From positions 7,400,001 to 7,464,000 of the forward strand of contig JACCIC010000004.1 in assembly GCA_018907035.1 (NCBI GenBank): a stretch of DNA of 64,000 bases, in the 5' to 3' direction. Below the pieces are notes generated by a model that had not been told where the DNA came from, made no database searches, and saw nothing but the letters and a program-made list of their open reading frames with translations. Shown piece by piece: positions 1 through 10,749 of this stretch (its first letter is position 1; each line of letters opens with the position of its first letter). A program made the position numbers and the translations under genes. Origin of the DNA: Sycobia sp. Sy_11. Lineage: Eukaryota > Arthropoda > Insecta > Hymenoptera > Epichrysomallidae.

Positions 1-444
1 GAGAAACGGTGGCTGTGCTACAAAACCATGGGCGTCGATTGGCCTCGCTTCCGAGAACTGTTGAACAATAAGTTCAACAGTCAATCTATTAAGGACGAGT
101 TGGTGGCTCAACTGTACGGGACGCGCCAAAAGGAGAAGGAGCCGGTTGGACCATTCCTGCAGCATAAGTATATGCTGTACCAGCGTTTGCGGCCTGGGGA
201 ACCCGAGAGCACGAGGGTCGGTACGTTACTGAACCTTCTACTTCCCGGGCTTAAAAAGGTTCTGCGAGCGCACACCATCGCAGATTTCTCGGAACTTCTG
301 TCAAAGGCACTACAAGCTGAAAAAGACGACGACGAAGAACGTGGTGGGACACAGAAGAAGAAGGAGAAAACGGAAGAAACGCCAAAGGTTGCAAAACGGA
401 TAGGCTCGAGTGATAGTTCAAAATACTTGCATTGCCCGGGGTAA
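1..444 (+). pseudogene. Gypsy gag C-terminal part (broken)
   Basis: This frame is open from base 1 and stops at 442-444. Gag forms the virus-like particle and binds RNA. The segment is charged and helical, with a K/E/D-rich stretch (about nt 315-400), followed by a residual CCHC-type zinc knuckle. The knuckle straddles the stop: a Cys-Pro-Gly precedes it and a His-Phe-His-Arg-Asp-Cys continues in the same frame after it, up to about nt 490. One expected cysteine of the knuckle is also not seen. The start of the gene is outside the window. The assignment rests on position before protease/RT plus the knuckle remnant, since gag sequences are poorly conserved. Confidence 0.7.
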
Positions 445-573
445 CACTTCCATCGGGATTGCCCAGTACTGAAAGAAGGAAACTGTAAGTCGGAAAACTG
501 GAGAGCGGCGGCGGACACACTGGGCCCAGCCGCCGGAACCAACGAACTCCGGCAATAAATAGCATCATGACTG

Positions 574-1074
574 ATGCCCACCAGCTCCCCAAGGTATACA
601 CAACATTATACGACAAGAATCTGTCGGCCGTCATCGACTCAGCTGCTTCTCAGCCGAGCGAGTTTGCCAATAAACGTTCCCGTTACCTCACGGGCGCTCG
701 AGACTCATCTCGCGGCTAACGGCTCTACAATGGCAGTCATCGGGGAAGTCAAGATACTGTTTAAAATCCAGGAAAAACAGTTCACGGCCACAGTCCTAGT
801 CGCCCCAACCTTAAGGACACCTCTGCTGTTGGGACTGCCCTGGCTGAACCAGGAGGGAGGCATCATCGATTTCACCAGAAAGGTTTTGTACGTCGGTGCT
901 CAGGAGCGCATCACAGTGCCTTTTATTTGCGAGACGCCTCACGCACCAGGGACATCAAGGTGCCACAGCTCCAGCATAGTTTTCCTGAAGCTTTCTCGAA
1001 ACAGTTCGCAAAGCTCACTGAACCATGCAAAGGTTTTCGCTCCGTGGGGGGGGGGGGCAGTTGCCACAAACTAA
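574..1074 (+). pseudogene. Gypsy aspartic protease region (frameshifted)
   Basis: A retropepsin-like protease would cleave Gag-Pol. The C-terminal signature is clear: a hydrophobic strand ending in LLLGLPWL (about nt 820-845) matches the 'ILG' end of retroviral proteases. The active-site strand lies upstream in a different frame, where Val-Ile-Asp-Ser-Ala (about nt 630-645) replaces the expected Asp-Ser/Thr-Gly. So there is a frameshift between the active-site strand and the rest, and the Gly is also substituted. The frame runs into a 12-G homopolymer at 1046-1057, where it is lost relative to the RT frame, which overlaps from 1025. Confidence 0.65.
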
Positions 1075-2500
1075 GAACATCCAACACTCTATTACGGTAA
1101 CGTCGAAAAAAACGTTTCGACTACCGTTGTACCGATATTCGGAGGCGAAAAGACTGGAGATCGACCAACAGATACAGGAGATGCTAGCTGCTCGTATTAA
1201 CGAACCATCGACATCTCCTAACAATTCACCAATCGTTATGGCGAAGAAAAAAGACGGAACCCTTCGGTTCTGCGTGGACTATCGGAGGTTAAACAGCCTT
1301 ACGGAGGACTCTGCCCAACCCATTCCACGGATAACCGACACTTTAAAGGATATTGGGAAAGCTACGGCTTTTTCTACCATCGATCTGCGCAGTGGTTACT
1401 GGCAAATCCCGATGGAGCTGGAATCGAAAAAGTACACAGCGTTCTCCACACCAGCGGGCTGTTGTTACGAGTTCAGAGTCATGCCATTCGGACTCAAGGG
1501 AGCTCCTGGGACTTTTCAGCGGCTTATGTCCCAGAAGATTTTGACAGAATACATTGACAAGTTTTGTAAAGTATACTTGGATGATGTCATCATTTATTCC
1601 CAGACGTACGGCGAACACCTCTCGCATCTTGCCAAAGTTCTTGAGAGGTTAAATATTCACGAACTGACCGCTGCTTCAGACAAATGCCAGTTTGAAAAAC
1701 CCAGTCTGGATTATCTCGGTTTCCGAGTAACATCCGAAGGAAACGAACCTAAGTCGGACTACGTCAGCGCCCTCTTGAAAATCCCCACTCCCACCAACAA
1801 GCGGCAGCTTCAGGCGTTTATAGGGACGTGCAGCTGGCTCCGAGAGTACATACCGCATCTAGCAGTCACCATGGCCGGACTCACGGATATACTCCAAGGG
1901 AAACGAGGTTTCAAGTGGACTCCATCCGCGCAACAATCTTTCGAGCAAACAAAGGCATTGCTCTCCAAACCTGCCAAGCTGGCTCGACCAAGTCCATATG
2001 GTCGCTTTATTTTACTAACCGACGCCAGTGCTCGTGGGATGGGAGCCGTCTTATATCAAGAGAAACCGGATGGCAAGCGGGACATAATAAGTTACGCTAG
2101 CGCCAAGTTCAAGACAGCCGAGACTCGTTACCACTGCAACGAGCAAGAATGTCTAGCTATAATTTGGGCCATTAAGCAGTTTCGGCCTTACTTGGAAGAC
2201 CAGCCGTTCACACTACGTACGGACAGCAAGGTACTCACATGGCTGGATCGTTTCAAGGATACGCGGGACAAGCTGACGCCGTGGTCTCTGCTTTTGCAGG
2301 AGTTCATTTTCAATTTAGAGCATTGCCCCGGTAAAGATAACGAGCTGCCAGACGCTCTCTCTCTCGACAACCGTGCCAAGAGTACTCGGGCGTTCTTGAT
2401 GACCAAGAACGGCTCCTGCCACCTGATTTACACGGCCCCGCCATGGACTCCACGCCCGCCGTTTACCTTACCGAGCAACAATCCTTGGCTGACGAGATAA
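1025..2500 (+). CDS. Gypsy reverse transcriptase and RNase H (pol fragment)
   Basis: This 491-codon open frame carries the RNA-dependent DNA polymerase and RNase H that copy the element RNA into DNA. RT residues visible are D120 (in STIDLRSGYW) and the YLDD box at 184-187. The order of 'RFCVDYRRLN', 'VMPFGLKGAP' and 'YLDDVIIYS' is typical Ty3/gypsy. RNase H follows, with a plausible acidic tetrad D333 (LLTDAS), E375, D400 (LRTDSK) and D443. The annotated ATG is only the first Met in the frame. The real pol polyprotein would enter from the protease frame, now separated by the poly-G run at 1046-1057. The last ~40 residues, after the RNase H, are probably out of frame, because the integrase frame begins by 2443. 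Confidence 0.9.
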   Translation: MQRFSLRGGGGQLPQTKNIQHSITVTSKKTFRLPLYRYSEAKRLEIDQQIQEMLAARINEPSTSPNNSPIVMAKKKDGTLRFCVDYRRLNSLTEDSAQPIPRITDTLKDIGKATAFSTIDLRSGYWQIPMELESKKYTAFSTPAGCCYEFRVMPFGLKGAPGTFQRLMSQKILTEYIDKFCKVYLDDVIIYSQTYGEHLSHLAKVLERLNIHELTAASDKCQFEKPSLDYLGFRVTSEGNEPKSDYVSALLKIPTPTNKRQLQAFIGTCSWLREYIPHLAVTMAGLTDILQGKRGFKWTPSAQQSFEQTKALLSKPAKLARPSPYGRFILLTDASARGMGAVLYQEKPDGKRDIISYASAKFKTAETRYHCNEQECLAIIWAIKQFRPYLEDQPFTLRTDSKVLTWLDRFKDTRDKLTPWSLLLQEFIFNLEHCPGKDNELPDALSLDNRAKSTRAFLMTKNGSCHLIYTAPPWTPRPPFTLPSNNPWLTR

Positions 2501-3249
2501 GATTAGCTCAACAAGGAGACCAGAAGTGCTACGATCTCGTGAGAAAGCATGTATACCTCACGCGATGGAGTAATTTTTGCCGCGACGAAAAGTTGTTTCA
2601 GGAGAAACACCTTGTCATCGACGGAGCCCTCTGGACCAGAGACAACTCAAAGGACCCGTGGAAACTTTTCGGGGCGAAACAGTTAGGTTCCGGGTCCTTT
2701 TTGAGTACCACGATGCGAAACAGGCAGGACATCCCGGTGCTGAGAAACACGCAGGACATCCCAAGTGAGCCATGGGCTACCATCTCAGTCGATGTCATGG
2801 GTCCGTACCTGCAAACAAAAAGGCGCAAGAGGTTCATCTTGGTAGTGACCGACCTATTCTCTCGATGGGTCGAAGCCTTCCCATTAGGCAACGCGAACGC
2901 CGACAACATCATTAGAACCATTGAGAACGAGGTTTCTGCCAGGCGGGGATACCCGAGAGTAATTCTCTCGGACAATGGGCCACAGTTTGTCAGCCGCCAG
3001 TGGAAGGAGGCTTATGAACGTTGGCAGGCTGAGCGTTTGCGACTACATCTACAAGGCGAGGATCGGAGGATCGCGAGGAGATTGGGATACGCACCTGCCC
3101 AAGATCCTTTTCCAACTACGAGGGAGGAGGAATGCCGCCACAGGGTACACGCCAGGAGGCGCACTTACAGGACGAGACCTTCGTCGACCAGGCGACTGGG
3201 AATTCGAATTTCCCGAGCCTTCTCCGGCAGCGAAAAGGAGAATAGCTGA
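2443..3249 (+). pseudogene. Gypsy integrase (catalytic Glu region deleted)
   Basis: DDE integrase that would insert the cDNA into the genome. The catalytic core is recognisable: first Asp at residue 117 (SVDVMGPY) and second Asp at 177 (LSDNGPQF). Soon after the second Asp the sequence jumps to a region that normally lies past the third catalytic residue, so the Glu-containing helix is missing, apparently by an internal deletion near nt 3030-3060. Upstream, the His-His part of the N-terminal zinc finger appears around 2700-2765 in another frame, but its Cys pair is not found. From about residue 200 the frame is a shadow of the 2975-3880 frame. Confidence 0.8.
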
Positions 3250-3880
3250 GATCACGGAGCACCAACAAGGGTACCAAGCTAGGTACGCCTCTGAAGAGAA
3301 CGTTGAGCCTCCATATCGCCCCGGCGATATGGTCTACCTAAAGGCACATTACCTTTCGAAGGCACCTGAGGGGTTTCATGCCGGCTTTATGCCAAAATGG
3401 GAGGGCCCTTTTAGGGTGATAAAACCCCTGTCTGCCGTAATCCTGCTATTGGATCGAGCGGGAAAAACCGTCAAGGCCCACACCAGTCAAATGAAACCAG
3501 CCAGGGTAATGGAACCCGCAGCCAGCCCTCCACTGGACTCAGTCCAGATTCGGGCTCATATTACCCCCAGTAAGGGGAATCCCTTCCTGGCACCACCACC
3601 CCAGGAGCTCGACGGTCCGGGCAACACCTCACCCTCCCAGGACCTCGTCGGTCCAGGCAACGCCTCACCAACCCAGGACCTCGACGGTCCGGGCAGCACT
3701 ACTCCACCCCAGGATGTCGGTCATCCGGGCAATATAGACTCTGCTTCAGCAGACAAGGGTCCAAAAAGAAGGAGAGGACGACCCAGGAAGCCGTTAGCTA
3801 CTGGGCTAACACCAACGCCTGAAGGCGTTATCCAGCCACGGTACAGTTACCGACTAAGGAACAGAACAGCTGCAGACTGA
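2975..3880 (+). CDS. Gypsy pol C-terminal region with GPF-like domain and AT-hook tail
   Basis: From about nt 3060 this frame holds the end of integrase and its C-terminal extension. 'YRPGDMVYLK' and 'MPKWEGPFRVI' (about 3315-3420) match the GPY/F-type module that follows the integrase core in many Ty3/gypsy elements. It is followed by four 12-residue Pro/Gly/Asn/Asp-rich repeats (3601-3735) and then a KRRRGRPRKP segment (about 3762-3795), which fits the AT-hook consensus and could bind AT-rich minor groove. The first ~28 codons are out of frame relative to the integrase core. The stop at 3878-3880 is followed by AT-rich repeats, not another gene. Confidence 0.7.
   Translation: MGHSLSAASGRRLMNVGRLSVCDYIYKARIGGSRGDWDTHLPKILFQLRGRRNAATGYTPGGALTGRDLRRPGDWEFEFPEPSPAAKRRIAEITEHQQGYQARYASEENVEPPYRPGDMVYLKAHYLSKAPEGFHAGFMPKWEGPFRVIKPLSAVILLLDRAGKTVKAHTSQMKPARVMEPAASPPLDSVQIRAHITPSKGNPFLAPPPQELDGPGNTSPSQDLVGPGNASPTQDLDGPGSTTPPQDVGHPGNIDSASADKGPKRRRGRPRKPLATGLTPTPEGVIQPRYSYRLRNRTAAD
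3601..3735 (+). repeat. 36-bp in-frame tandem repeat (3.7 copies) in gypsy pol tail
   Basis: Units of 36 bp encode 12-residue blocks of the form Q-[ED]-[LV]-x-G-P-G-N/S-x-S/T-P-x, with the last copy degenerate. The period is a multiple of three, so copy-number changes keep the frame open. This gives a flexible Pro/Gly linker between the GPF-like domain and the AT-hook. Confidence 0.8.
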
Positions 3881-4065
3881 TATATTAGTTTTAGTTGAAT
3901 CATGTATTAGTCTAAGATATTAGTTTAAGTCAAATTATGTATTAGTTTAACTTAAGTTGGATTATATATTAGTTAGTTAAGTTGAATTATATATTAGTTA
4001 AATGGAATTACATATTAGTTTAAGTTGGATTATACAATTAGTTTAAGTTAAAGTATATGTGTCTA
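3881..4065 (+). repeat. AT-rich tandem repeat after pol stop
   Basis: Degenerate units of roughly 20-27 bp built on the core 'tattagtttaagttgaat' recur about eight times directly after the pol stop codon. No coding potential is seen. The repeat lies between pol and the probable 3' LTR, where a purine tract would be expected, but no clear polypurine tract is visible. Confidence 0.7.
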
Positions 4066-4432
4066 AGTTGATTTTTTTTAAAGAATTTATTAAATGAAAG
4101 TATGTTAAGTTTATAATACATTCAATATTTTAAAATAAATTGTTTTGTTACGCGCGCGTTTAGAAGTAAGAATAAAATGTATAAATAAATATAGTGTAAT
4201 TTTGGGCCGTCAAATTGAATAAAGTCGTTCCTCGCACGCAAGGCTCTTCGCGATTGGGAGGAATTGTTATATGCCGACGCATAGGCTCCTTAGAGTCTTG
4301 CGAGCACGCTTCCGTTAGAATACGGAGAGCATTCCCGAACCCCCTCTCTCCGCCGCGGCGATTCCGAGCGAATCAGTGCTTGCGACCACCGGCGGAGCCT
4401 TACGGCGCCACCGGAGTCGCAAGCGCAGCTGA

Positions 4433-4440
4433 TATAAAAG
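4433..4440 (+). promoter_or_regulatory. TATA box in putative LTR
   Basis: TATAAAAG lies about 290 bp into the putative LTR, at the change from mixed-composition to GC/GA-rich sequence. Transcription would be expected to start about 25-32 bp downstream, near 4462-4470. It would mark the U3/R border if the LTR assignment is right. Confidence 0.5.
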
Positions 4441-4904
4441 AGAGGGTTTTCGGGATGGAAAGATAGAGAGGGAGCGGGGTCCGACGGCCCATCACAGTAC
4501 AAATCAACCAACTCAACTTTTATCCGACGTCTCGTCATTCACCCTCCCAGACTCCATCACACCATAGGAGCGAAGCTCCCCCGCGCCGCACACGGCTCCA
4601 ACAGGAGAGTGGAGAAACGCCGCCGCACGAGTAGTGGCACCGAGAGAGAGACAGAGAGGGAGCTGCAGCGCCGCCGCGTGCCGCCAATAGTAGCAGAGAG
4701 AGACAGAGAGGGGGGAGCTGCAGCGCCACCGCGCGCCACCGCTCCAATAACAGTGGAGCAGGCCGCCCCCGCCGCGCACCCCCGCACGCACCGCCTGCGG
4801 CGGCTTAGCTGATCAAGAGCAAGGCCGGCGGAGAACAGTACAGCTTGGGCCTTTGGACCAAGCTGACCTTACCCCTTCCTCCTTTCCTCCTACCCCGGTG
4901 GCTC

Positions 4905-5165
4905 TCTACCTGATCGGTCCTTTTCGGGACCGTCTCATGCGTAGGAGACGAGGTGAGCCATCCACTACTCCTTCTTCCCCCCCCCCCACCGGTGGGTGGT
5001 GTCTCGCCCCGAAGGCCCTTCTCAGGGCCGTCCAGTCGTAGGGGACAGGGCGAGCCACCCCCCCTCTTCCCCCTCTCCACTTGCGGGTGGTTTCTCGCCC
5101 ATAGGCCCTTCTCAGGGCTGTCCTGTTCGTAGGGGACAGGGTGAGCCACCCACTCCCCCCTAGAC
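4905..5165 (+). repeat. Three ~90-98-bp GC-rich repeats, each with a short hairpin
   Basis: Each unit has a short stem-loop (ggtcc/ggacc at 4916-4931; ggccc/gggcc at 5014-5028 and, with one change, at 5104-5118), followed by 'gtaggggacaggg-gagccacc'-like sequence and a C-rich tract. The spacing of the hairpins is 98 and 90 bp. It lies in the untranslated part of the putative LTR, so it would be present in the element RNA. Confidence 0.7.
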
Positions 5166-5486
5166 CTCCCGTCCACGGGCAGCGTCTTGGTCCGATCCGG
5201 AAACCCGGATCAGACGGACGTTGTTCACGGTGTGGACTCCGGGCAGGGCACCCCTCCGAAAGGAGTTACGGGCATGGCGCCCAGTAGCTCCGACTAAGAG
5301 CGGTAACGAAGGCCTCCGGAGACCCACCGGCGTGTCGAGAGACACGCCTGGGGATTGTCGGAGGACGAGTTCTTCGGGGGGCACTCTCCGGGGTCCGTGC
5401 CCTTGTCTCCTTCCCCCTCCCTACGAACCGGCGGTCGTATCCGGTTTAAGGGATCGGGGTCGGAGCCGTTCCACCACCTTGTAACA

Positions 5487-7991
5487 AGTTTTGTATTAAA
5501 AACTGCTTTTAGCCAAAAATTCCGGCGGGAAACGATTCTTTACGTCATAAATCTATCTTAGTTTCATCTAAAACATAATCTGTAAAATGTACATATTATA
5601 TTTTCAATATACTAATTGTTTTAGCAGTGTCATTTTCATAACATATTGCAACATTGTATGGCTAATCTTGTATAGATTTAATACTTCTTACAACTTGAAA
5701 TTTTTTAAATTTAATCCTGTCATTAATTGCATAATACTTTTACGTTCGTAATAAAAATATTATAGCATATATCTTGATATTTGCTTTGTTTGCCTGTAAT
5801 AACTAGTCGTGTTGTCAGCATTTCAATAGATGCCCCAATGATTATCTTTTTGTTAAAAATCTAAATTGTGAGGCTTAAATGATCAATATTAAAACCAACC
5901 TCCATTATTTCCATTATGTATCTGTTAAATGAAACAATGTTACCCATTACAATGTTTGTATAAGTCCATATTTCTTCTGCATATTTATATATAATATTTC
6001 TTTGACTCTAATATGAATTCATTTATTAATGAATTTATTTATTATGATCTCGTATTTACTACGTGTATTCTTCTAAACTTCATTTCTTTTATATTTATAT
6101 ACTGTGCATCTGTTGAAAATATATATATATAGATCATTTCCTACCTTGATATTAATCATTATTTTATTCTTCATTTTATCAATTTTTGCTATTATTTTAC
6201 AGCTGATATTATATTGCATTTTACTATTTCTAAGAACTTTAGAATTCTATTATTACATTTATAACATTCTCTTCTAACAAAAATTACCAATTTAATAATA
6301 CAATCACCTCTTTTAAAGGACATATTTCTTTTTCTTATTCCCTTAGATTAGAATTTTATTTTGTTTTGTATACAATCTTCGTTGATATTAATATTATTTT
6401 GTTTTTATATGAATATAATTGTTAAAAAACGGATAATCAAGTACATTATTTTACTGTTCCATAAAATAGGAACTCACTAACTCATTAGCACAGTGACTAT
6501 TTTACTTGAATTTAGAGAATACACAATAATGGTGATGACTGTTGAGTAAATAAAAACTGACTGCAGTCTACAACACTATAAAATCACAATTACTTTTTTT
6601 GTTAACTTGACACTGTCTTATATAATGGCAACATAGGCATGGCCTAGTATATATATACTTAGTTATTTACAATGTAATGCCTCGTGACTGAACCCTAATG
6701 ATACAAAGCAACCGAGCTTCATCTACGTTGATAGGATAAACTCACAACAATAAGGCCATGGAGTGAACTGCAACCGACTGCACGTCCCAGTTAGAGTGGC
6801 CACTTTTCCAGACCGATTCAATTTCGAATCCTAGTATAGATAAACAAATAATCCATTAAAATCCAGGATTTCCAGCTAAAATTTGTGAATTTGAAACTCA
6901 CGTTGAAAGGTGAAATTAAAAGTATGTTCTGTAACCGGCATTTTGGCGATTTTGGTTTTCACCAGTTGCACGTGGTGGCCGGCATTCAAAACCGCGGGCC
7001 GTGGCGTCGAGCGTGCGTATATACACCACTAAATACCCATACCACCTGATTCCACACATTAACGTGAAATAAACGCGTCAGTTTCGTGCTTCTGAGTGCA
7101 GAGATGGTGAACAGTGCTTCCCATCATGAAACAGCCGAAAGCAGATGAAAGCCGGAAATTTGCATCGATAGATTACTAAACTGATTAATAAACACTTAAC
7201 TGATTGTTCTATATTACCGACTTCGTAGGGACGTAGGAAACCTAGGCCGGAATGATTTATCGGCTAAAATATGTTATATTAAATTTCTAACGAAAATATT
7301 TGTGGAAATGAGGAAAATTTTGTTATCATAATTATTAGAGAAGGTAAACATGTTTAAAAAAAGACTAGTTTTTAAAGAAAATAAACTATAAATAAATTAT
7401 TGAAACTAAGCTGGAAACAGTGACAAATTTTACTGAATTTTAATCAAGGGAACAACAATTCCTATAACTTTTTATTCATTTGTAATTATTTGTATTTGAT
7501 TTATAATATTTTTAAGAATAATTATCATTACTTATGGGCTTAAACTTATAAATAAAATGTATAGTCAGTTTTATAATTATATTTTAAGTATGTGCACACT
7601 TGGTAGCAGGTGGTACGTATGTACATATTAGCTAGTATAGGCAAAAATATTTATTTTAAAGGTTTTGCAGACATTTTTTTCGACCGATTAAGAGTCTGTG
7701 ACGTCTGGGCATCTTCACACTTTCGTCCACATTAGTTTAATACAAAGTACACACGTATATCTTTATATTATCTACATGTGCCTTCGTTGTACCTTGGCTT
7801 GTTTTGAGCCTGGAGTTTCCTCCACTAGCTGGCGTAGATTTTGTTAAACAATCGATGGAAAATAACAGATATATTTGTGTAATTCCTATGCTTGTTTAGA
7901 TAAGCAAGGGCTTCGCTTAAATACAGTTTCCTCTTCTTTCGAAAGTGAACCTCCATTCGTCTCGACCTACCGATCTATTTCTCTAATAACT

Positions 7992-7994
<3 letters not shown>
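5487..7994. other. AT-rich DNA without recognised gene
   Basis: Frames are short on both strands. The only departure is a CpG-containing patch at about 6940-7130, with a TATA-like 'gtatatac' at about 7017 and GC-richer flanks; it could be an old promoter or element end, but nothing supports a gene. A B-box-like TTCGAATCC at about 6830 lacks a matching tRNA fold. Confidence 0.6.
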
Positions 7995-8053
<59 letters not shown>

Positions 8054-8089
8054 CATATTTATATATGTGTATATATATGTATGTGTGCA
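7995..8089. repeat. (TA)n microsatellite with degenerate TA/TG tail
   Basis: About 22 uninterrupted AT units (7995-8038) are followed by imperfect TA/TG sequence. Apparent open frames here encode only Ile-Tyr runs. Confidence 0.95.
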
Positions 8090-8163
8090 ATGGAAAGGCA
8101 CATGTCCAGTCCTTCCACTTAGGAGGGCCAGTCATTTCCCCGGATAAATTGGAAACAGAGAGA

Positions 8164-8167
<4 letters not shown>

Positions 8168-8225
<58 letters not shown>

Positions 8226-8310
8226 AAATAATAATTTAAAATAATTTTTATTCTTACTTTTTATTTCTTTGCAGTTGTAGAACAGAGAGAGAGAGAGAGA
8301 GAGAGAGAGA
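8168..8310. repeat. Two (GA)n microsatellites separated by ~60 bp
   Basis: A GA array of about 27 units (8168-8222) and a second of about 13 units (8284-8310) flank a 61-bp AT-rich spacer. No gene is associated. Confidence 0.95.
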
Positions 8311-10749
8311 TGCTGATGCTATGACTATGCTGGTGCTGAGACTGAGACGTTCTTTTCTTGAATAGATTCCTTTTGACTGACTCCGGGAGATCTTAAAAAA
8401 TAAACATTTGAAAATGTAAATTAACGTACAGCCAATGCAGACATTGCGTTGCCTAAAAGGCCTTGGTCGGAAAAATATATGCTTTTGACGTATGAACTTG
8501 CGTAATCTCGAATAGTCAAATGCCTTATTTCGGCAGATATTACGAAGTAGTTTTTCTCACCCTAAACATAATGATGACATATCGCATGAAATTTGGTGAT
8601 TTTAGTTTGGACTTATTTTTTGATTTTACTTTATTTTACAAAAACCTATAATATTATTATTTTTTCTATAGGTCATCTTATCCTATACATGTTAATTACC
8701 AATCATAATGGAGAAACAAGGAGGGAAAAAGGTAAAAGGAAAGAGAGAGAAGGAGAATAATTTTGAATATATTATAGTGAGATTTTTTAATAATTGGAGT
8801 GATCACTGTATGCCAAAGTTTAGAAAATCTTTTAACTAAATATTGTTTATTAAAAAAAATTATTTTGAAGAGAGCAAATTATTATACAATAAATTATAAT
8901 ATATACCGGATATATAAAATACAAAATACCAAGTTATCAATAAGTGGCTTCTTTGGCAGTATTGTTCTGGAGAACTTATATTGTTCCCGATTTATTCCTT
9001 TCAATGTTCGGTTGTGATTTTTGCAAGCGCGCACACATCTTTCGATAGTAGTTATTCTGGTTCTCCGTAAGGCAGCGCTCTTGTTGCTTGATCTCTCTAA
9101 TAGATTTGTAAATTTTCTCTCACATCTTGTGTGAACGGAATCGTGCGTTAATATAGCGCGGGTGCATAATAGGTAGGGGTAGGATATTATTTATTATAGT
9201 TTTATAGAATTTAATAAATGTTAAGATTTTCATCTATTTAAATAAATATATTTTTCTCTTTCTTTTTGTTTGTAACAGAAAATCTGATAATATCCCCCTG
9301 TACCTGATAAATGTCCCATCCTTTCCTGGATCATTAATAATCTATTAATATAATTTATTATTGATACAAATTAAAAATAAATAAATTCCAGGATAAAAGG
9401 TAAGTCCGAGGAAAAATAATAGTAAAGAACCTATGGTCCATCGAAATTGTTTTTAAAGCAATTTAATCCGTTTGGGGTTTTTTACACCTCTGGTAACGGT
9501 TGCTTTTACCGGCAAATATTACATAAGTACCTCGTTACAATATATACTTTAATATTTTCATATTGTTATATACTTTTATAGTATATATTTTTTTTATATT
9601 TTTTAAAATTAATATTTTCTTACTATAATTTTAACTCGATGCTACAAGCCTTTTCTTATGATGCGCATGATGTTTGTATTTATATTCCTTAATGTTGTAT
9701 AATTTTTACACGATCGAAAAAACACTTTTGTGCAGATGCGCAAATGTTCGTGAAAATATTTCGCTCACTCAGTTTTTTTATAGCCATCCATAACATATTC
9801 AATAAACTACAATATAGAAAAAAAATAATGAAACACTCTTGTAAAATTAAAGTTTAAACATTTTGACAGTATTCATTTAGAACTACTACAGTCACTTCAT
9901 CATTACTAATTTATATAAATAATATATTTCATACCACGCCTTTCAGTTTATAAATTTTTGCTTTTCTTTGTATATTTTAAAAACATATTTTTCACGATAC
10001 GGCGATTTAAAATTGATTGGCTGAATATATAATTAGTGCAATAAACATGATTCATACAAGAACGTGACATACCTCGTAAGACCGTAAGGAGTAATTTTCT
10101 CGAATAAATACAGTATAGATATAAAATTAAATATTTAATTCTATTGTAAAAAGTAAAATTGTCTTCTTACATTTATTTATTTAAATCGTTAGATTTATAC
10201 TGAAATCAATATATTTATATATATTTAGATTTAGGATTCAAAACTGTTTTGACTGTAGATCATGAATTGTATTTGCAACATAATATTTCAAAAAATGGAG
10301 TTAGGTTGCACGGTTTCACCGTAACAGATGTTTGAAGACTTGCAAATGAGTATTCTGAAAAGCTTTATTCCCTGTATATGTTTAATAATACGACTCGATT
10401 AGCTGGTTACGATTGGTTTCGAAATTTTTTAAACATACTGTTTTATCTTTGCGATAGCTAAAGTCAACGTCACTTACCAGAACTACTTCAATAAAAATCG
10501 TTTCTTCCTTTTTTAAAATTTAAAAACTGTAGATGAAACTGTAATGTCTTGTGATCCGAAAACGTTTATACATATTTCTTTTTCCAAAAGGCAGACGGCA
10601 TATGGGATTCAACGTTTCAGCTGAGCGGGGCAGGAATTTGACTGCATATATACACGTATGTTTTTGAGCAAGTGGAAAATACATGCACTCTACTTTAATT
10701 TTTCTAAGGAAAACAGAAACGCTATCCGATTTGAAATTCATTTGTAGAA
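8311..10749. other. AT-rich DNA without recognised gene
   Basis: No frame with family resemblance is seen on either strand. It ends where the minus-strand mariner relic begins. Confidence 0.6.

Larger units (their letters stand above)
1..5486 (+). mobile_element. Ty3/gypsy-type LTR retrotransposon, 5'-truncated by window edge
   Basis: The domain order gag, protease, reverse transcriptase, RNase H, integrase, then a 3' LTR-like block is that of Metaviridae (Ty3/gypsy). The window opens inside gag, so the 5' LTR, primer binding site and start of gag lie outside. Gag has a stop inside its zinc knuckle region, the protease is frameshifted, and the integrase has lost its catalytic Glu region, so this copy is not autonomous. 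Its GC content is clearly higher than that of the AT-rich DNA that follows 5486. No envelope gene is seen between pol and the LTR. Confidence 0.9.
4146..5486 (+). repeat. Probable 3' LTR of the gypsy element
   Basis: The block starts TGTTAC and ends GTAACA, a 6-bp inverted terminal pair with the canonical TG...CA limits of an LTR, and is about 1341 bp long. It contains a TATA box (4433-4440), a long GC-rich stretch after it, and changes abruptly to AT-rich DNA at 5487. The 5' LTR is outside the window, so the limits cannot be confirmed by comparison. The lack of a purine tract before 4146 is a weakness, so the start is less certain than the end. Confidence 0.5.

Noticed and set aside
6780..6850. 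tRNA-like B box (TTCGAATCC)
   Set aside because: No A box at the right spacing and no cloverleaf could be drawn.
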